From Spirodela intermedia (lineage: Eukaryota; Streptophyta; Magnoliopsida; Alismatales; Araceae), in the NCBI GenBank assembly GCA_902729315.2, contig LR746272.1, forward strand, positions 8,148,827-8,212,826: a stretch of DNA of 64,000 nt. Reading direction: 5' to 3'. The position numbers and the translations under genes are program-made. Below, piece by piece: positions 25,501 through 40,500 of this stretch. A model generated the notes under the pieces. It was not told the DNA's origin. It was given only the letters and a program-made list of their open reading frames with translations, and searched no databases. The first letter of the stretch is position 1, and each line of letters starts with the position of its first letter.

Positions 25501-28500
25501 CTTCAGTTTTTTGTTTGCATATTTTAAGTATGACTGTTTTTCATTTTAAAAAATTAATATGCTAATATTTCAATAATAACTGTAGGCTCCAGTCAAAAGT
25601 TCAGCTGACTTCGAATTGCAGGACTTAGCCCTTCTTGGAGCCTTGGTACACAGAATTGGAGATACAGATGTTCTAGATTGGTCTGGCCGTGTTGAACTTA
25701 TTGAGTGCGTTTGTGGTTTCATTTTGCTTGACCCTTCTACTGGCCAGGTGATAAATTTTACAGGCCAAATTAATATTTCTAACGTCTATTTGATCTGGTT
25801 CTTTATTTTGTTGGTTGTACAAATTGTTGTGATTTCCTTCTCATAGGAAATGGTTCCTAGGCTACTGGCTTTGCTTCAAGATCCTGATTACAGAGTTAGG
25901 CTTTTCTTGGCAAGACGAATTGGAATCCTTTTCCAGACATGGGATGGGCATGAAGAATTGCTGCAAGATATATGGTATGCTCATTCTTTTTCTCGTATTT
26001 ATCAGCAACTGGTTTATTGATCAGCCAATATTATTTACGAGATACATTTCTTAATACATTTTCCAGGTGACCAGCATAAGTATTCGAACTCCTAGCTTCT
26101 TCAATCTTTAAATCTATACCTGTTAGTATGGATAAAGAATGTTGGGGTTGTCGCAGTTTGGTGGTTTTTATCTGTTCCATATAGTTTAACTTTTATGTCA
26201 AAGTTTATTAGTAATCTTGGTGCATTCTTCATTTGGTGGTTAATACTGTATTGATAAAACTGATTCATTCACACTTGAATATATATTTGAATATTTTCTA
26301 TGCTAAAAATGAAGAATGGAAGTTACGCAGAACAAGCTTTTTGCTATATTAGGCTTTCCTTCTATTTTTCCTTTCTTTCCTATTATTAGATGTATTTCCT
26401 TTTTCGTGTTTCTGTTATTAGACCTTTCCGTAACACTGGAAAGGTTTATTAGACGCCAATATAAATACTGGCGTACTGCCCTGAGAAGGGTTAAGTCAGT
26501 TTTTTCCAAATTCACAGGAGATCACTACTGTGCATACACATTGACCAGAAATTTCCCTCTTGTCAAGGAAACTTTTGTCTATTGTGGAAAGGAACCAAAG
26601 CCTATGTCATCCACATGCCAGCTTGTTAAATGGCAGTATTCCCAAAAACTGAAGGATATGATGCGCAACTTGGATTTATTGTGAAGTGAAACTTTTTATT
26701 GGTTTTGGAGGATACCTTGTGGTTACATTACAGCAAAGATAAATGGGAACAACATGTCACAATTCATCTGTATGATTGGGTAATAGCTGCCCAAAGATAG
26801 GACTGATAATTGCTAGTTGGTGTTAGAATGGTCCAACGTTCCCACATTTACGATTGATTAGCAGCTACTTTCTTAACTGTCATCTTGACTTCCAACCTCT
26901 ATTTACTGTACCGCTGACATGGCTGCTGAAAGTTGATTTAATCAAATGATGACCTGTTAGTCATGGACTCTCTAGGGAGAATGTAATTCCGTCCGAATCA
27001 ATTAACTCATGCCTTTCTTTGATGGATGATGAAATACTCGCCACCTGCAGCATTATCCATGTTCTCTACTTTTTAATTTCTCCTTTAGCTAAAGTTTGCT
27101 TTTGTTCAGGATACAGTAAGCTATCGTAGAGGCCTGTTTCTACGTAGGCCCGGGATTTGGCTTGCTCATTGACCAATGTCTTAAGGAACTCACCAATGAG
27201 TTGGTTTCCCGTTATGATAGCTTGTCGGTCTCATTGTATAGGTTCTACATGAAAGGGAAAAAAACTCTTTGAATCGTTGCATTGTTGCCACATGGTAATA
27301 AATTTTTTGGATTCATTTCTAACTTTGCTGGCGTTACACTTTTCACGATCCATGATGATATCTAGTCATCTGGCATGTTTTTGATATTCTCTGATTCGTA
27401 TCACATCCATAACCACTTTCAGATCTGATTCATGCAAAATCTGGAAAGAATGCCACTACAGTTGTCAGATAGCTGCTGAAGCTTAGTAAATCCGGAAGCA
27501 ACTAATATGAAATTTCAGTCTACAAGTATATGTGAATCTTGTCTGCGATAATCACAGTTTTTGTTCAATCTTTGGTTTCTGTGAACGATTCAAGGGTATT
27601 GGTGTGAAGGAGATGATGTTATGGTCATTATTGTTTGTTGGTTTTGTTTTAAAGGAAAATATGCATGCATTGGTGTCAGGTGTTAATGTCCACTGATCTG
27701 TCTCTTACATTTTTTTCTCTGGGTTAACTGTTGCTATCTTGAAGACCTTCAAAAAATTAAATAAGCACTTTCACTGATTAGCTTCTTGTTCTCAGTTCAA
27801 ATTTTGGTATCCTGTTAGTAATGGCTTCGAAAGATAAGCTTATTAAAGCTAGAGAGGTGTTGGCTGCTGGTTCTCAGTCTCCTATGCGCTTGGAAACAGC
27901 TCTCATAACTCTCGCCCACATTGCATTTCATAGTGACAAAGTGGAGTTGAAGGTAAATCAGTTTGGGTTCTCCGGTGTCATGTTCTCAAACAGCTTCTTT
28001 TTTATTGTTTTTTTGTATATTAAACGTCGCCAATAAATGGTTTTATAGGGACAGGTCGTACACCTAACTTTGTATGTTAGCTATCACTTTATTTTGATTT
28101 TGGCCATTATCTTAGTCTAAAGGTATGAATACGCAGATATTTGATAGAAAGCAACGGTTTGTATGTTTGATTATATAGGAGTTAAATGGTTAAATTCTCA
28201 TGTGCCATTTTTTTTTCCATGCAATATACTGCATCTGTTGCTGGGTTCCATCTTGTCAAGAGGAAAAATGACACAAACTAAACGCTTAGCTACGGGCACT
28301 GGTATCTATACCAGTGTCTACATGGACTACGTGGGCCGGATCGGCCCAAAAAGGCTAGACGGGCCAATCAGGTCCAGACGTAATGGAGTCCATAATCTAA
28401 CATATCTGATGATTTTATGTTCAGTTAATGGAAAAGATAAGTTGCCTATCTCAAGTCAGCCACGTGGCCATCATTATTATATTGATGTCTCAAGTTTTTC

Positions 28501-31500
28501 TTCTGGTTGCTTGTTATTCAATATGGAAACAACAGCAGTGCCTTAAACTAATGTCCATGGTTTCCTAGCATCGCTCAGAGTGAATGTAGTACAGCCATTC
28601 ACTGTAATTCTTCCTTGTGGACTGTATACATACGAAACTGGATTCAATTAATTCCTGTCTTCTGTTTGACATAATTATGGTTTTGGGATGAAGGTTTGGG
28701 TGTAGATTTGTGTCCTGTCATTATGTTTTTAATGGTCAAACCGGAATCTTTGTTATTTTCTTCTCCTGGTATATTGCACCGGTGGTAGGGAATTGATTGT
28801 CTGGAAGTCCTGCGTGAACCATGTGCACTTACCTTAAAAATCATTTTTTCACGTGAAGATCCAGTAGGTATTTCTTTGATGGTTGATAGTATAATCTAGC
28901 CACTTTTGCAAAATTCCATCCATGAAGATGAAAATGTGCTGATATTTATAGCTTTATTCTTTTGAAGATTATATAATTTTTTCCGTGATGAGCTGCTGTC
29001 TCATCTCCTGAATTTCTGTGGCAGCATTGATCTCATTATTTTCAGATACCATATTAGAATCGTTTGTTAATTATTTAAAAAATGCTGTGCAAGTTTTTTG
29101 AGACGAGCATTCTTTTCGTGGCTATTCTTCATGGTAATGCTGGCAAAGTTTGTCATTTTTTTAAGGATTCCTGCGGAAGTTGTGTTTCCCTTTCTACTAC
29201 AGTTATTTTAAGAATGCTGATTTCCTCTCTTCTCTTCTTGTCTATTATGGTAACTGGACAGGTTGTTTTCATGATATGTGCTATCGCTGCAATCAATCCA
29301 GGTCAAAGGTATGTGGGATTGTGTTCGATGGTTTTGGACTTTCAGTTTGCTTTGGGTATTTCATTCTATGTCGCGCCATTTTTTTAGGGATATGGTTTAT
29401 GCCTTGTTTGATAATCTATCAACACGGCTATGGTATAGCTCTAGGACTAAGGTACTGCTTCATAACTTTCTTACATTAGTTTTTCTTATCTACCTCAATA
29501 ATTCGGATTATTATTTCCTTACATTTGAATTAATTTGTGAAGCATATCCTTTTGTTACTTAGTTGGGAATACTTATTTTTTGTGAAGCATAGGAACGCTT
29601 TTGTTTGTTTCTGAAGGTGAATTAGGAAATTACTTTGTGCAGGATATGTTTACTTTTACACATTCATATATTCTTGGATTTTGAATTTTTTCATGGATCC
29701 AATTTGTTGGATTTCGCATCCGCATCTTTTTTTTTTGTTGGCCACATTTCTTGTTGGAGTATCATGTTTTTTCTCTCCTGTTCTTTATTTTTCTCGTTAT
29801 GGCTGAACTGGACCAGTCCAGACTGGTCCGGCTTATCCTCTGTATTAGGGAGCTGGTATAAGTACCAGCCCTGATGTAAAGCCTACCTTTGAGAACGTGA
29901 AATAGGGATAAGGGCTCTGGCTATTTTCTCCTTTCCCCTTCCCCGCACCATTGCTATTGGAGATAAGTGGAGAACGACATTTCTCCATCATAACTGCATA
30001 TCTGAGTTGTGTGATCCAATTTATATGACCCAGATTTCACTACTGAGTCTTCTTCACGTTGGAGTTGACCAATGTTTCACAGCCAATGTTTTTCATGGAA
30101 ATTGTACCACTATTTTGAAAAGGCTAAATCTGTGCTTGCTGTACATTGATAAGATGTAAAAGAACTTGAAGTGGGTTCAAATAACATAAAACTGATGGAT
30201 GGTCACCTCGCTCCTATTTAACCTGTTCAAGGTGCTTCATAATTCGGAGCTTTTGGTTGTTCTGACTTTACAACTAACTCGTTTGAGGTTCATGGAGCCT
30301 GTTTACAGATGGGATGGCCAGTTTTTGAAAATCATGCTTTAACTTAAAAGCAACTATGGCATTGGTTCTTTATTTGACAACACTGCATTCTTATATCTTG
30401 TTCTGTAATTACTTTTTTCTATCTGGAAAACTGTTCCACTTACCGTTTATTGTGCTCTATTACATCTTCTGTAAATCCTGAGTTTTATTTTGTTTTGTTT
30501 TTTGTAGTATTTTGAGGCGCTTCTTGGTCCACTCATTTATATTTGGATTACCTGTGAGTTAAGTTTAGTTTCTCTGGTGGAGGTAAACATTTTAACACGT
30601 TGAAATGTGACGTGTTGAATGCCATTTTCTCAGAAATAAATTATGCATTTTGATACTGTTTAATGTATACATTCTTCTGAATGTAAGCATGCTTCATCAT
30701 CTTTTAGTGGTTCAACTTCTTTGTTGATAAAGTTATGCTGGCTCTCTTCTTTTTGTCATGCAAACATACTTTCACTTACAGAACAAAATGAGCTTTCCTT
30801 GCTTTAAATCTTGTGTGGAAATCCTAATATTTGGTTGTTATCATCAGAGTTTGTTGGTAGATTTGACTCTAATTCATCAAAATGATTTTATTTATCATTA
30901 TCCAATGATGACATCATTGGAATATTTAATTCACACATGTGGTCGATCTTCGTGCTTAAAAGTTGAAGAAGTTGGGCTCTTCTTAGCTCGCTTTTGTCCA
31001 CTGTCTACACAGCATAACATTATCCTCTGTTTTGTCCTCGATAAAACAGTACCATCACATTCTGCTTTTTACTTCTCCACGTCACAAGATTATCACCAAA
31101 AGATGTCTAATATCCAGATGTTGATCTCCTATTAACTACTGGTCCTGAATGATCAGCATTTGTGTATGTCTCAAACAGCAATTCTTCATTTCTCTTAAAT
31201 AAAATCTTTTCCTAGTGACTCTTTGAGATATTGTAACACTTGGTGAATTGCCTACAGGACTTCTTTTGAATTGTGCATGAACTGGCTAATCACACTTATT
31301 GCATATGTTATATGTGTTCATGTATGAGACAGACAAATGATTCTTCCTACTAGGTGCTGATACAGCTCTATCTACTGTAGGGATTAGTGCGTGAGATCAT
31401 GATTGCTTTAAGAGTTGTTGTACTTCAGCCTTAAAGCTTTCTTTAGAGCCCTTTTAAAAAAGATTCCTTTTTACTCTTCTTTGAATACCACCCCAAAGAT

Positions 31501-34500
31501 TCCTTTCTTTGCGATTATTCTTTCCTCACTAATATCCACAATTACGTTTTTCAATTTTAATCTCATGAATCTTTCCTAAAAGGGTCAACATCCTCTATGC
31601 TGATCATGAATAAGAGCAAACAATACACACCCAAAGATGTTAGGCACAAGATTAGTTTTTAATGGAACATCTAAATAAAAGAATGACAGTATTTCTATGG
31701 GACTTTTTAATCCTATGGCCCTAGAGTGTAGATAATTTGTGAGGTGAGTAGCTGCTAAAGTTGAATCTCCCAAAAAAAAATTCATGTACATTGTTTTGAA
31801 AAAGAGCCCTCGTTACCTTGTGGAGATGACCATTTTTCCTTTCAATTACTCCATTTTGTTATGTTGCATTGGCACACGAAAATTCATGTAATATTCCTTC
31901 CTTTTGGAAATATGAGATTACTATTTGGTTGAAATAATCCCTAGCATTATGAGATCTAAATATTTTGATATCGACTCCAAATCGATTCTTAATGAAGGAA
32001 CAAAATTATGAAAGAATAACACTAACATATAATTTATTTTTTATCAAAAAAATCCAAGAGACCCATGTACAGTCGGCAATAAAGATAACAAACGATCTAG
32101 CACAAAATATTTGAGATGTACGATCCCAAATATTACTATGAATATGAAAAAGAAAGAATCATACTCTTTTCATTACTGATGGGAAATAATATACATTTAT
32201 GTTTTGGGAATTCGCATACATCATACTTAAAGTCTTCAACACTCAGGCTTTGAAAGAGGGATGATGGAGTTTTGGTTGTAAATGATGGATGGCCAGGTCA
32301 CTGATGATAAAGCTCAATGTTTTCCATGTTTGATCCATGGGGTTCAAAGGATAGGTTGCCCTTTGCAATGTTCGATTGACTTGATGCTTCAAGGTAGTAG
32401 AGTCCGTTCTGTTCTCTAGCATGTCCTATCTTCTTCCTTGATCCCTTGTCATAACACAATAGTTATCATAAAAAATCACTTTTACAGCAGAGATCTACAA
32501 ACAAGCTTTTAAATTAACACGAGGCTTGTAGACAATCTAGGAATCTGAAGGACATAGCTCAAGGTTAAGGAACGAGTAATGGAAACATTCCCTACACCAG
32601 TTACATTGATTAAGGACCCTTCAGCCGTGGTTATTTTCTTATTTCTTGGATAGGGAAAATATGTGGAAGAAAATTTTGTCGAATTGGTCACATGTTCGGT
32701 GGCTCTTACATCCATGATCAAAGAAGCAAAAAAGGAGTATTTGAGGCATTTAATCCAACAAAAGATGAAAATTCTCCTGAATGTGTTAATGGGCATGAGG
32801 CTATAGACGATTGCACCTTCTCGACCTCTTGGATGATATGTTCCGACTCATGTGGTGTTATTTTGACTCGACTGCATAACTGTTAAATGAGTGTGACCAC
32901 CTCTCCTGACTGCTCTCCCTTCTGTCCCCACTCCTGACTTTGAGGTCTCTCATGAAGCTTTTAGCATCACTCATAAGTGTGGCCTGCCTTCTTGCAGTAG
33001 ATGCACCATAAGGTATCCCTATGGTCACGGATTGGATTCTTTGATTGTGTTAGTAGAGGTGGTGGTCAAGTGACCTTGACTGCTCCTGTTGGATTACTGT
33101 CACCTCTAGCCACAAATGTTTTGTTGTCTATGCTTTGATATCACGGCATTAGACCTCTTCTACTCTATTCACGCCTAATCAGGGTTACCACCTCACTGAA
33201 AGATGGTTCTCTCTCTCAGCTGAGGATCTGGATTCTCACCTGATGAAACTCAGGACTGATCAACAAGAAGTTCTCGTAGAATGATTCTATCTTCAGGATA
33301 TCTCATCTTAATTGCCTTATATTGATCATTATCTTTCAATAATATATTAAAATGATTCACGTACTCCATTACAGTCTTATCCTAAATGTCTGGCTCTGGA
33401 ATGTCTGATAAATATTATCCTAAATGTCCTTAGCTATAGCGTCTTCTTCATCCTACAACCATGTCATACTAATTTGTATTACTTACTTCTATAGAGCTTG
33501 TATTACTAACCTTGAGTTATGTCTGGTATCACTTAATCTGGTTATTAGGACACTAGACCTATTATCCAGATTAGGTTATTAATAATCTGTATGTATTATT
33601 AACTTCTGGTATGATGACGCTCCATCCGTGTCATAATCCTAGAATCTTTTCCATCCCCAGCTCAAAGAGAGAATCTCCTAGCTTGGATAGTTGGTAATTT
33701 CCCATGTGAAGGTCTAGATGTAGAAGTCGTCCTAGACATATGTGAGCTGACATAAATTCCTGGTGCTCTTTCGCCTCCAATGCACAGGAGGAGAGGAATA
33801 AATATGCATGAACCAGGTGCTCGTGTCGCAACACCAGGAAATGAGAAGAGGCTTGACAGCCAGGAAGAAAAAGAGGCTCGACGTAAATGTGAAGAATACA
33901 TGATAAGGATGCCTAGTGGTGGAGATGTCCCAAGCTAGCAGAGGTCCCTGATCAAACCTTCAGCTCTGATACCATATTGAGTGCTGAAATTGTGAGCAGA
34001 GAAATCCTAAATCATGGATAAAATGCTTGGGTCTGGTATAAATACAAGACTAGTTTGACACTAGGCAATACAACTCTGGAAAAGAAAAAAAGACAATAAA
34101 GAAAGGAAATAAAATAAATAAATAAAGTAATAGGACTCATTCCAACAATGTTATTGGTTTTGTTATGTAAGTTCAAAGCTTCTTTTAAGATCTACAGAGT
34201 TTTTGGTATGTTTCCCCTTTTTTGAGACAAAAAAAGCATTTAGTGTTCTCAGATCAGCAGTATAAGGACCAGTATTCACCAGCCTATTTAAATGTTTTTA
34301 AAAGTGATAACTGAAAGCATCGTTCACATGCATTTAAAATGATTTTGTTTCTTCTCTCATTTCTCAGATGATGTATATTTATGCGATGTTGTCGTTCTGC
34401 AGTTATTTTCCAGATAATACTTATTGTTGCGTATATTTATCATTCAGGTTCGAGATCTCTTCATTGTGAAAGCAGAACCAAAGGCCTTTTTACAGTTCTG

Positions 34501-37500
34501 CTGCCCATGGCTTATCTCATTATTACTTATTAGGCAGGATTTGGCTAATCTTAATTTTATTTCTTCGGTACGTACAGGAATCTGTTTAGAAGCTCATGCA
34601 TCACTTAATCTGGTTATTTCTGCATGCATCTAGTGTTTGCTACGCTGTATTTGACCATTATATTCTTACTTGTGCCCTAGGATGCTGATTATGAGGAATA
34701 TCTTTTCAGTTGTGGTCAATATGTAGGTTACACCAGAGTAACTCCTATCTTTTACATTTAGGTGGGTTTTGGTAATTCTTAGTGTATTGCTCTTCCTTTA
34801 GGGGAAGGAATAATGTTATCTTAAAACTCTAAACGGTTTAGGCATTTACACTATTGAAATAATAAGATGTACTATGCCTATGGGTGAGTAGAGGCTTCGC
34901 TATTCCAGACCTTGGATTGCAGCATTTTCTGTTGTTAATTGAAGCACATGTTTATGTGCACATGCTCATAACCAGTTTTGGAAACCATGACTTTGGTAAA
35001 GCTCTATAATTATGCCGATTTAATTTTATAAACTATGAGAGTTTTGGCCATTACAATCTGTGATCTTTGTTTATTTCTTTTATTTTTGTTTGGTCTGTCA
35101 TTTGTATGATGTCTTTGCCATGTTATTTTGCTAAAACTTAGGTATTATTCACGACGTAATTTCTAATACCGTTTTTCGTGAATGATTATTTCCAAGACTG
35201 GTTGGGGCCTACTCTGCTGTCAAATGGACTGCAATGCCTGGACAAAGAGAATTCGCAAACACAATTTTTCATTTAGTGCCAAAACGGAAAATTGGAATTC
35301 AAATTCAGTCATTTACCGTACACCACAGTCCTGTGGATCAGAAATGACATAAAAGTAGAAAGTTGAAGGTTTTTTCATGAACAAGTGCAGCATCGTGAAG
35401 AATCTTATCAAGTTGATAGTTGGTAGCTTGTTTAGTTGTCATCTGAATGTTTTTTCTTGTCTAATTTTATGGATGCAGGTTGCTGGTCAGCCTTTAGCTG
35501 TTCTTTCGAAAAAGCATTTTGTTAAAGTTTTTTCTATCTGTATCGCATTACGATCTAGTGCAAATGCGGACAATGAAGCAGGAGAATTTGTATTGTCCAG
35601 TTCAATTTTGCACATTGCTGAGATTTCTGAGCATGAACGTGACGACCTTATAAAGAAACACATGGTCTGAATTTATTGTTTGTTTATATTTGCATTTTAC
35701 TTAAACAATATATTGATTTCTTTTTTCCTTTTATATAAAATATTAGATCATATATGCCATCTTTTTTGTTTGAAAACCTTTTTTTCTTTTGCATAAGGGC
35801 ATCTGTCAGGGTATTTTATTCGCTTGAGTTGTGTTCAACATCAGATTTTCCCGTATACCATTTTTTATTTCATGTTATTTGTTTTGGTGGGTAGTAAGAT
35901 GATAACGCGCTGTCTACCAAGTGTGTTAGTAATTCAATGCTATTACTTATTTCACTATCAGAATGAATAGCTGTCTAAATTCGCAGCTAGATTCTGAGCT
36001 GATTGTGATCACATCACTTCGATCAGTCTGTTCAGGGGAAATAATTTGATGTGGTACGTAAATAAGATGAGCTCAATTTGATAAAGTGAACATGGATATA
36101 ACCCTAAATATGCTATATGTGCAATGAAATAAGTTTGAGATCTTTATTGGCATCTCGTAAATGCTCGCTTGCATTATTCATATCATTTTATCCAATATCA
36201 TTCGTGCTCCTTGATTTCTACGTCATTTAACAGTGTTATATTCATGTTTTGCATGCTGTTCATGGTGAACTTGGGAACTTGCCAAGTTGGTGCATTACTT
36301 TGTAATCTGCTTAATATTCTCGTCCTTTTTGTGTATAGGTGTCAATTGTCAGCTGCCTTCTGTCGCTTACTTTCTGTGGATCAGACCCACCGATACCCTT
36401 TTTTTCCATGGAGACGATCGCATCTGGCATAAAAACAGTAGTTGATGGTTTCTTAGAGATGTATATATTTTTTATTGAAAGTTATCTTTTTTCCTCCGGT
36501 TTGATGTTGACTTCAAAAATTTATTATGTATTGGTCTGGAATACTGCAGAGATGATTCTAGTACGGCGGATGTGATTATTGATAAACTTAATGTCTTTCG
36601 TCCGGATAGGGTATTTAAGGTGATACTTATCGGCTAGTAGTATGACCTGTTGTTTGATCTGTCTGCTTGTACGTTCTTTTCTCAATTCCTTTTCAATATT
36701 TGCAGTTTCTTTTAGAGATTCATTACCAGATAACAAGTACTGCTCATCATCGACACAAGCGTCATGTGTTGTCTAGTGTTGAGGTTCTTATGAAAACAAT
36801 TGGACATAAAGCCACCGTTTCGAGCACTTCACTGTGAGATATTTCCTTGTACCTAAAAAATTGATGGTCTTATTTGATTTACTGCATCCTATAGAACAAT
36901 GACGATTCTTTATTCTGTCATTTATTTTCTTTTGGCTTAGTTTCAGTTTTCCTATTTTACATGGTGTTAGAGCCTATATGCTTTACATTGTCGTCATCCA
37001 GCTCATAGGGTTTATTGGAGCCATATGCTGTTTGTTTTTCTATAAACTGAAAGTAACCAGCTACTTTGGCATTCCTTTTGCCACCTTGGTGCGGCATCAA
37101 AAGTTCGTGGTCAATGGCTCAGTAACATGTTGTTTCAAAAGTTCCTTTAGCCTAAACACTTCTTGTTTGGCAAACCCCTTTATATTGTCAAGAAAAAAAT
37201 TGGATTAAGCATTCCTCCTATTGGAAATTGAAGAGAATGATATGCTTGGCATGACACTCCCGTTTAGGGTCTGTTGTCACACAATTTATCTGCTTAGTTG
37301 AAGGGTGGGAAATGGGTTTTATCTAACTGTACTTCAAATTAACTGAATCTTGGCCATGTAGATTATAGAGGGTTAGAGTATGTTTTGGCTTCAATCGTAT
37401 TTATTAACCTCCTTGTGTCCAACATCATGTTTCACTTGTTTTGTGGATGATCCTGAGATTTTGCAGATCACAAAATATCAATTTCATATTATAACATTGA

Positions 37501-40500
37501 TGTCGGCGACTTAACCACTGTGTATGACATTGTTGAAACCTATGGATCTTCAGAAGTCAAGTTGTTGATGATTGATATTCCTCTGTCTCTCTCATTCATT
37601 GCGTTCTGTCAATAGGTTATGAAGAAATGCTCAAATTTTGATGTCTTATGTTGCACCTTGTAAAAATCATTTTGGTGGATAGTTGGCTGATAGTGTCACA
37701 CAGGAAAATGTAAAGTTGAAAATACTGCTGTTGATTTGACCAACTTTGATCAAACAGTTGGTTCCAACTGATGCAACCAATTGTTTGATCAACATGGCAT
37801 CAGGCACCTCCTGCTTTACCTCCATGTAGAAAAAAGTGTGGATGAGAGCCCTATGGAAGATCTAGTCGTTAGAGCAATGATCTGCGTCCTATTTATATCT
37901 GTTTATTGCCAATGATCATTCTGTATCAATTCTGTCGGAGAAAATGTGAAATTTATTATTTCCTAACCTGTATCTTCTTTAATTTGTTTCAATCTGTGTT
38001 GGCAGTTACATCTTCAATTTAGTTGGGCAATTTATTACTGATCCTGCTTTGCAAGATCAGTGCTGTGATATCTTGTCCATGCTACTGTCAGCCTTTCAAA
38101 TTTCTTCTACAAAAGATGATGTGAATGTACTTGGTGAACAACTTCAGGTTTTCTTTTTGTGCCCTGATAGCTTCAGTTGACACTGTTTCTCTCATCTTAT
38201 TTGTAATTTTTGATTTTTTTGACTATGCAGTTTTTGGTCTCTAAATTGGTCATTTGCTGTACTCCTTATGAGACGAGAGAGGGTCCCAGTTCTCCATCAT
38301 CTAAGATTCTATCTTTGCTCCAACAGTTAACTGTGGATGCCGATAAGTCTCTTTATGACTACATCAGAGTATGAAAAAAATTCGTTTCTCTATTGTAGAT
38401 GTTTTGTCTCAGGTTTCTGAATTTTTCCATTAGCACAGACCCCATGAAGTTTAATGCCTTTGTTTCTATGATTCCAGGGACTGGAACCCTTTCCTGATCT
38501 TCCTTGTTTTGAGAGAATCAAAAGCTTCCATGATGAACTTTGTAGGGCTAACTGCCCTCGGGATCACTTTTTGAAAGTAAATGATCCTCCATTAGTTCCA
38601 GAGTGTTCATATTTTCTTATAGGTTTCAATCTTACTCCGATCTTATTGTTTCCCAGCTCGTGAAGAAAATTAGCTACCTTCCTCAGACACTTGTCGTTTG
38701 GAGGTAACCTCCATTCATGCTTACTACGTTTGTGCTTATGAATGTCTCTCTTTTTTCCTCAATATCAAAACACGGATTTGTGTCTTATTTTTCAGTCTCC
38801 GCACTTTGACCACAAATCTCCCAACAAGAAAGGGTGTCCAGCTTGAGGTGAACGCTATTGGCATATCTGAGGAACTCAATCTTTGGAATTCTGACCCTGA
38901 ACTAGTTTCTGGTGTCTGGGCTCTTCTTGGAATTTGCGGCTCTAGTGATGCCAAAGAAATCAAGTCTCTGGTTTCTGCTTTCATTTCTCAGGTTTGTTGT
39001 TTCGAGCATTCTCATAATGTTTGTTGTAGTGTGTGTATTCAACAGCGACTGGGAAAAAAAACTTTTCTGTACATAGTGAACTGCTATTCCTTCTTTGTAC
39101 CTTCTTAATTCATTGTTTGAGGTTCTTGTTTCATTAAAACTTTTCTGGTTATTAAAACTTTTCTGATTACTTCCTGAAATTATTTGACCATGTCCAGGTT
39201 GGTATTGGGGATCCTCATCGTATCGTCTTCCATCTGCCAGGAGATACAGCGCGAAATGAAACTTTTTCAAAATATGGCGGCAGTATTGTTAGCAATGAAA
39301 GCATTCTTAGTGATGTGGGTTTTTCGGAAGAAGTGTTGATTAGTCTTATTAGATTATTGAAGAAGTACTTCCTTGATGATGGTGTGACAGTGGTGGATTT
39401 GACTTCACGTACACTCCAGGTGAGTCAATTGAAATGAGATAGTCAAATCTGGTGAATGGTGTCAATGTCTTAATTTTGATGCGGCAAGGCCATTCGAGTA
39501 AGCTAAAAGCCACTTGAGATGGTCACACCAACATGTTTCATCTTTTTGAAAATTATTGTGCTGTCCAATTCAAAATGAGTCGCCGTTGAGTAGAGAAGGC
39601 CGTTCTGTATGATCACTAGATTTTTTTTTCTATGTCGGACTATACCATCAGATGGCTTCGTGATAAAGTTTGCATGACATAGTTGATATCTATTTACCAA
39701 GGTTACGAGTTGAATATCATCTTAAGTAATGGTTTTTTTTGCTAATACTGTCACTTATGAAAATCTCACACTCTTGCCATGCACATCAGGTATGTAAGGC
39801 TACTTGAATTTTTGCTTCTGTATGTTTGAACGGGGTACAAAGGCAATAAGAAGGATGAAAAAAAATAAAGCAATGCAAGATAATTATGAAAACTATCTGT
39901 TTATAGGTGATTTATCAGAGTATTTCACTAGTTTCTTTTGTATTGGCAGAGGTAAGGTCAGAAGTGTTTAGGCTAGATAGTCAATTTATTTTATTTTCCT
40001 CCCCTAACTTTGTAAATTTTGGCTGTGGATTGTATGCAATAGGAAGCAAATAACTCACTGTTAAACATTTCTGAACCTCACTAAGGTTTTGCTTAATCCA
40101 CCAGGGGATTCTTTCAACCGAGATGGGTCAGTGTGCTCTTTCTTCCTTCAATGGTTACGACAAGTCTTTAATTTCTGTATGTATACTATGACAGAAAAAA
40201 TATGTCATTTGTATTGTTTCTGTAATTCCTATATGTTTTTTCAGGATTAACCTCTTCACTTTCTTCTAGGTTCATTCAAAAGGTGTTAATTCTGAAGTTG
40301 TTGAGAAGTTGATATTTGATTCTAGAGAGAAGCCTACAGGTATTGGAATTATTCATTTGCAGACTCTCCCTCATGTTTCTAGTTTGAGATGAAAGTAATG
40401 TAAGATATAAAATGTTTGCAAAAACTAGCAAATAATGGGACAGAAATGGAACACTAGGAAAAATCCTAGGGTGGAAGATGTACATTTGAGAAGCAGGAGA

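Noticed and set aside
26316-26684. 122-codon open frame in ATM intron 26
   Set aside because: No similarity to ATM or to a known transposon protein; flanking exons 26 and 27 join perfectly without it.
30758-31135. 125-codon plus-strand open frame in ATM intron 30
   Set aside because: It does not resemble reverse transcriptase or any host family, and no splice sites support it.
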